This document shows positions 62,470 to 64,000 of a DNA stretch of 64,000 bases, piece after piece. The stretch's first letter is position 1; each line of letters opens with the position of its first letter. The DNA comes from Dehalobacter alkaniphilus (GTDB lineage: Bacteria; Bacillota; Desulfitobacteriia; Desulfitobacteriales; Syntrophobotulaceae): positions 992,001-1,056,000 of the forward strand of contig CP148031.1 in NCBI GenBank assembly GCA_040500365.1. The letters are read 5' to 3'. The notes below the pieces were generated by a model, which did not search any database, had not been told where the DNA came from, and saw only the letters and a list, made by a program, of their open reading frames with translations. The position numbers were made by a program, and so were the translations under genes.

Positions 62470-63287
62470 TTCCGTTATCCGTTTGTCCAGACCCCTGATG
62501 AGGCAGTCAAATTCGTCGCCAAGCAGATTGCCGGAGGAGCGGACTACATCAAAATATTTATTGAGGACGGAACATGTGTGGTTTCCCCGGACTTCCTGTA
62601 CTAGATAATGAGATCCTGAATGCGGCCGTGAATGAAGCGCATCGCCATGATAAGCTTGCTATCGTCCACGTCACGACTGCCGAAGCGACAAAGCAAGCTA
62701 TTGACGCCGGAGTGGATGGGCTGGGACACTTGTTCTTTGACTGCTCGCCAACCCCAGAGCTTATAGCTGATATTGCATCATTGGGTGCGTTTATTATACC
62801 TACTTTGGTGACACTCTCAACTGCTTTTGGTAATAGCGCAGCCACGATGGCTGCCAACGAACGAGTACGTGCAAGACTTAGCAAGAAGTGGCTCGACTCC
62901 CTCTCTCGCAGTATGAACGTCTATCCACAAGGAAAGCTCGAAGATGCTTATGCAACTATCAGAGCTCTCCACGGAGTAGGTGTGGACATTTTAGCAGGCT
63001 CTGATGTGTCGGAACCTATACCAATCCTTGGCGGACTTGCTCACGGTGCCAGCCTGCCCCATGAACTGCAACTGCTGGTCGCTGCGGGACTGAAGCCTAT
63101 CGAGGCGCTGCGTTCAGCCACCTCCACCCCCGCACGCCGGTTCGAGCTCACCGACCGGGGGCGGATCTTCCCCGGAGCACTCGCTGATTTGCTGCTGGTT
63201 GAGGGTGACCCGTTGACCAACATCGCCGACACGCTCTCCATACGGGCCGTGTGGCATCGTGGTGTTCAGCTCACAACCCAAGGGTAG
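62470..63287 (+). pseudogene. Amidohydrolase, 5' truncated and frameshifted
   Basis: VQTPDEAVKFVAKQIAGGAD then YIKIFIEDGT is in one frame. Near 62575 the frame shifts to GFPGLPVLDNEILNAAVNEA. Further on come VHVTTAEATKQAIDAGVDGL with GHL, AGSDVSEPIPILGGLAHGAS (metal Asp) and RIFPGALADLLLVEGDP, the pattern of imidazolonepropionase-like amidohydrolases. The N-terminal HxH metal site is missing, so it is inactive. The open part from 62574 gives 237 residues. An MFS transporter gene follows. Confidence 0.85.
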
Positions 63288-63477
63288 ACATTGGATAATC
63301 AAAAATGCCCCAAAGTACAACATTTCCTATCCAGTCGCCCCGCCCATTCCCAGATAGGGAAGGGCATCACGGCTTGGGAAAGAGAAGCTATGGAAGTTGA
63401 TTGATTTGCTGGGTGGGTTGAAGTTGTAATATCGCGGGGGCGAGGATAACGATTAATTAAAGGAGTTAATGACGCTG

Positions 63478-64000
63478 ATGAAATCTACTCGTTCACCTTG
63501 GATACTAATGTTAAGTTCGGCAGCAATTCTGGCTATCACGATGGGAGCTAGGCAATCCGCAGGGCTTTTCGTTTTGCCGATCAATTCATCTACGGGGTTA
63601 AGTATCGTTAACATAAGCTTTGCTCTTGCTATTGGGCAGTTTATTTGGGGATTAGCCCAGCCAATATTCGGAGCAATCGCTGACAAAAAAGGTTCGTATG
63701 GAGTTCTAGTTATGGGAGCTTTCATCCTTGCAGGGGGGTTAGCTTTGACCACCATGGTAAATTCGGAGTGGTCGCTAATCTTAACTATGGGTGTTTTAAC
63801 TGCGGCAGGTGCCGGAGCGGGAAGTTTTTCAACCTTAATCGGAGCCACATCTCGACAACTACCTATGGAGCGCCGCGCTTTTGCTGGCGGTTTCATCAAT
63901 GCGGGCGGTTCGTTCGGACAGTTTATCTTCGCCCCGTTATTACAAGCCATTATTAGTGGATTCGGCTGGGTTGCTGCAATGCTCACCATGGCGGCTACAA
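63478..64000 (+). CDS. MFS transporter (partial, runs off the window)
   Basis: Open to the window end for at least 174 residues from ATG 63478 (ATG 63469 is also possible; AAAGGAG ends at 63465). Four to five hydrophobic helices are visible, with FGAIADKKGSYGVLVMGAFI, the loop 2-3 motif (D-R/K-x-G) of MFS carriers, and RQLPMERRAFAGGFINAGGS resembling the OxlT-type anion/organic acid carriers. It starts about 190 bases after the amidohydrolase relic. Confidence 0.85.
   Translation, partial: MKSTRSPWILMLSSAAILAITMGARQSAGLFVLPINSSTGLSIVNISFALAIGQFIWGLAQPIFGAIADKKGSYGVLVMGAFILAGGLALTTMVNSEWSLILTMGVLTAAGAGAGSFSTLIGATSRQLPMERRAFAGGFINAGGSFGQFIFAPLLQAIISGFGWVAAMLTMAAT

Larger units (their letters stand above)
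60547..62543 (+). repeat. 2.0-kb direct repeat, copy 2
   Basis: Nearly identical to 51531-53525. Here both edges run on into longer genes: the left into the QueG-like gene at 59,694, the right into an amidohydrolase relic. This suggests copy 2 is the source and copy 1 the inserted duplicate. Confidence 0.95.

Overview
The window looks like a piece of a low-to-mid GC Firmicutes (class Clostridia) chromosome, possibly of the Peptococcaceae type (Desulfitobacterium or Desulfosporosinus relatives). This rests on AGGAGG-type ribosome sites, clostridial conjugation families, a cobalamin-dependent MetH and several cobalamin/Fe-S reductase-like proteins. The genus is an inference.

Region 1 (1-29,900) is most of an integrative conjugative element, almost all on the plus strand. 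It carries a Tad-like pilus set (CpaF ATPase, TadB, TadC, TadE-like pseudopilins), a minimal type IV secretion set (TrbL/VirB6-like, PrgI, a VirB4 accessory protein, VirB4, an M23 wall hydrolase, VirD4), and the DNA-processing set (candidate oriT, MobC-like protein, relaxase with a Sel1-repeat tail, TOPRIM primase-like protein, HTH protein). Toxin-antitoxin or defence-like cargo sits in the gaps: an MNT/HEPN pair, an orphan HEPN, a VbhA-like/Fic pair, a self-inhibited Fic, a HipA-like kinase, and a frameshifted DUF4365-type nuclease gene wedged between a relic and the working copy of virB4.

Region 2 (30,000-38,600) is a redox/accessory region: HxlR regulator with a split-barrel flavoprotein, a DUF1638 protein, an FMN alpha-hydroxy-acid dehydrogenase, then MarR - operator - Cys-rich protein - DUF2284 - flavodoxin-like reductase (nonsense mutation) - nitroreductase - QueG-like Fe-S protein - acetyltransferase, and a second MarR with a DUF2115-like protein.

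Region 3 (38,700-50,950) is a graveyard of mobile elements: an intact IS110 element, a broken one and a fragment, an IS91-like fragment, a decayed virD4 piece, a serine-recombinase tail, an orphan c-di-GMP-I riboswitch, a truncated fabF, and a group II intron reverse transcriptase relic split by a small repeat-rich insertion. An intact metH lies inside it.

Region 4 (51,000-63,290) holds repeated modules of a MarR regulator with an N-terminal CxC, a GTGTA-TACAC palindrome, and a QueG-like reductase with C-terminal HEAT-like repeats. Seven QueG-like genes or relics occur in the window, and one 2.0 kb block is present twice (51.5-53.5 and 60.5-62.5 kb). A LUD-domain protein, two IS4-type transposase relics, a GntR relic, a UxaA-family pseudogene and an amidohydrolase relic lie between them. 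The window ends inside an MFS transporter gene.

Many genes outside the conjugation core carry single-base lesions, often in short A/T runs, and four have an in-frame TAA where the family would read through. These are either real decay or consensus sequencing errors; the sequence alone cannot tell which.
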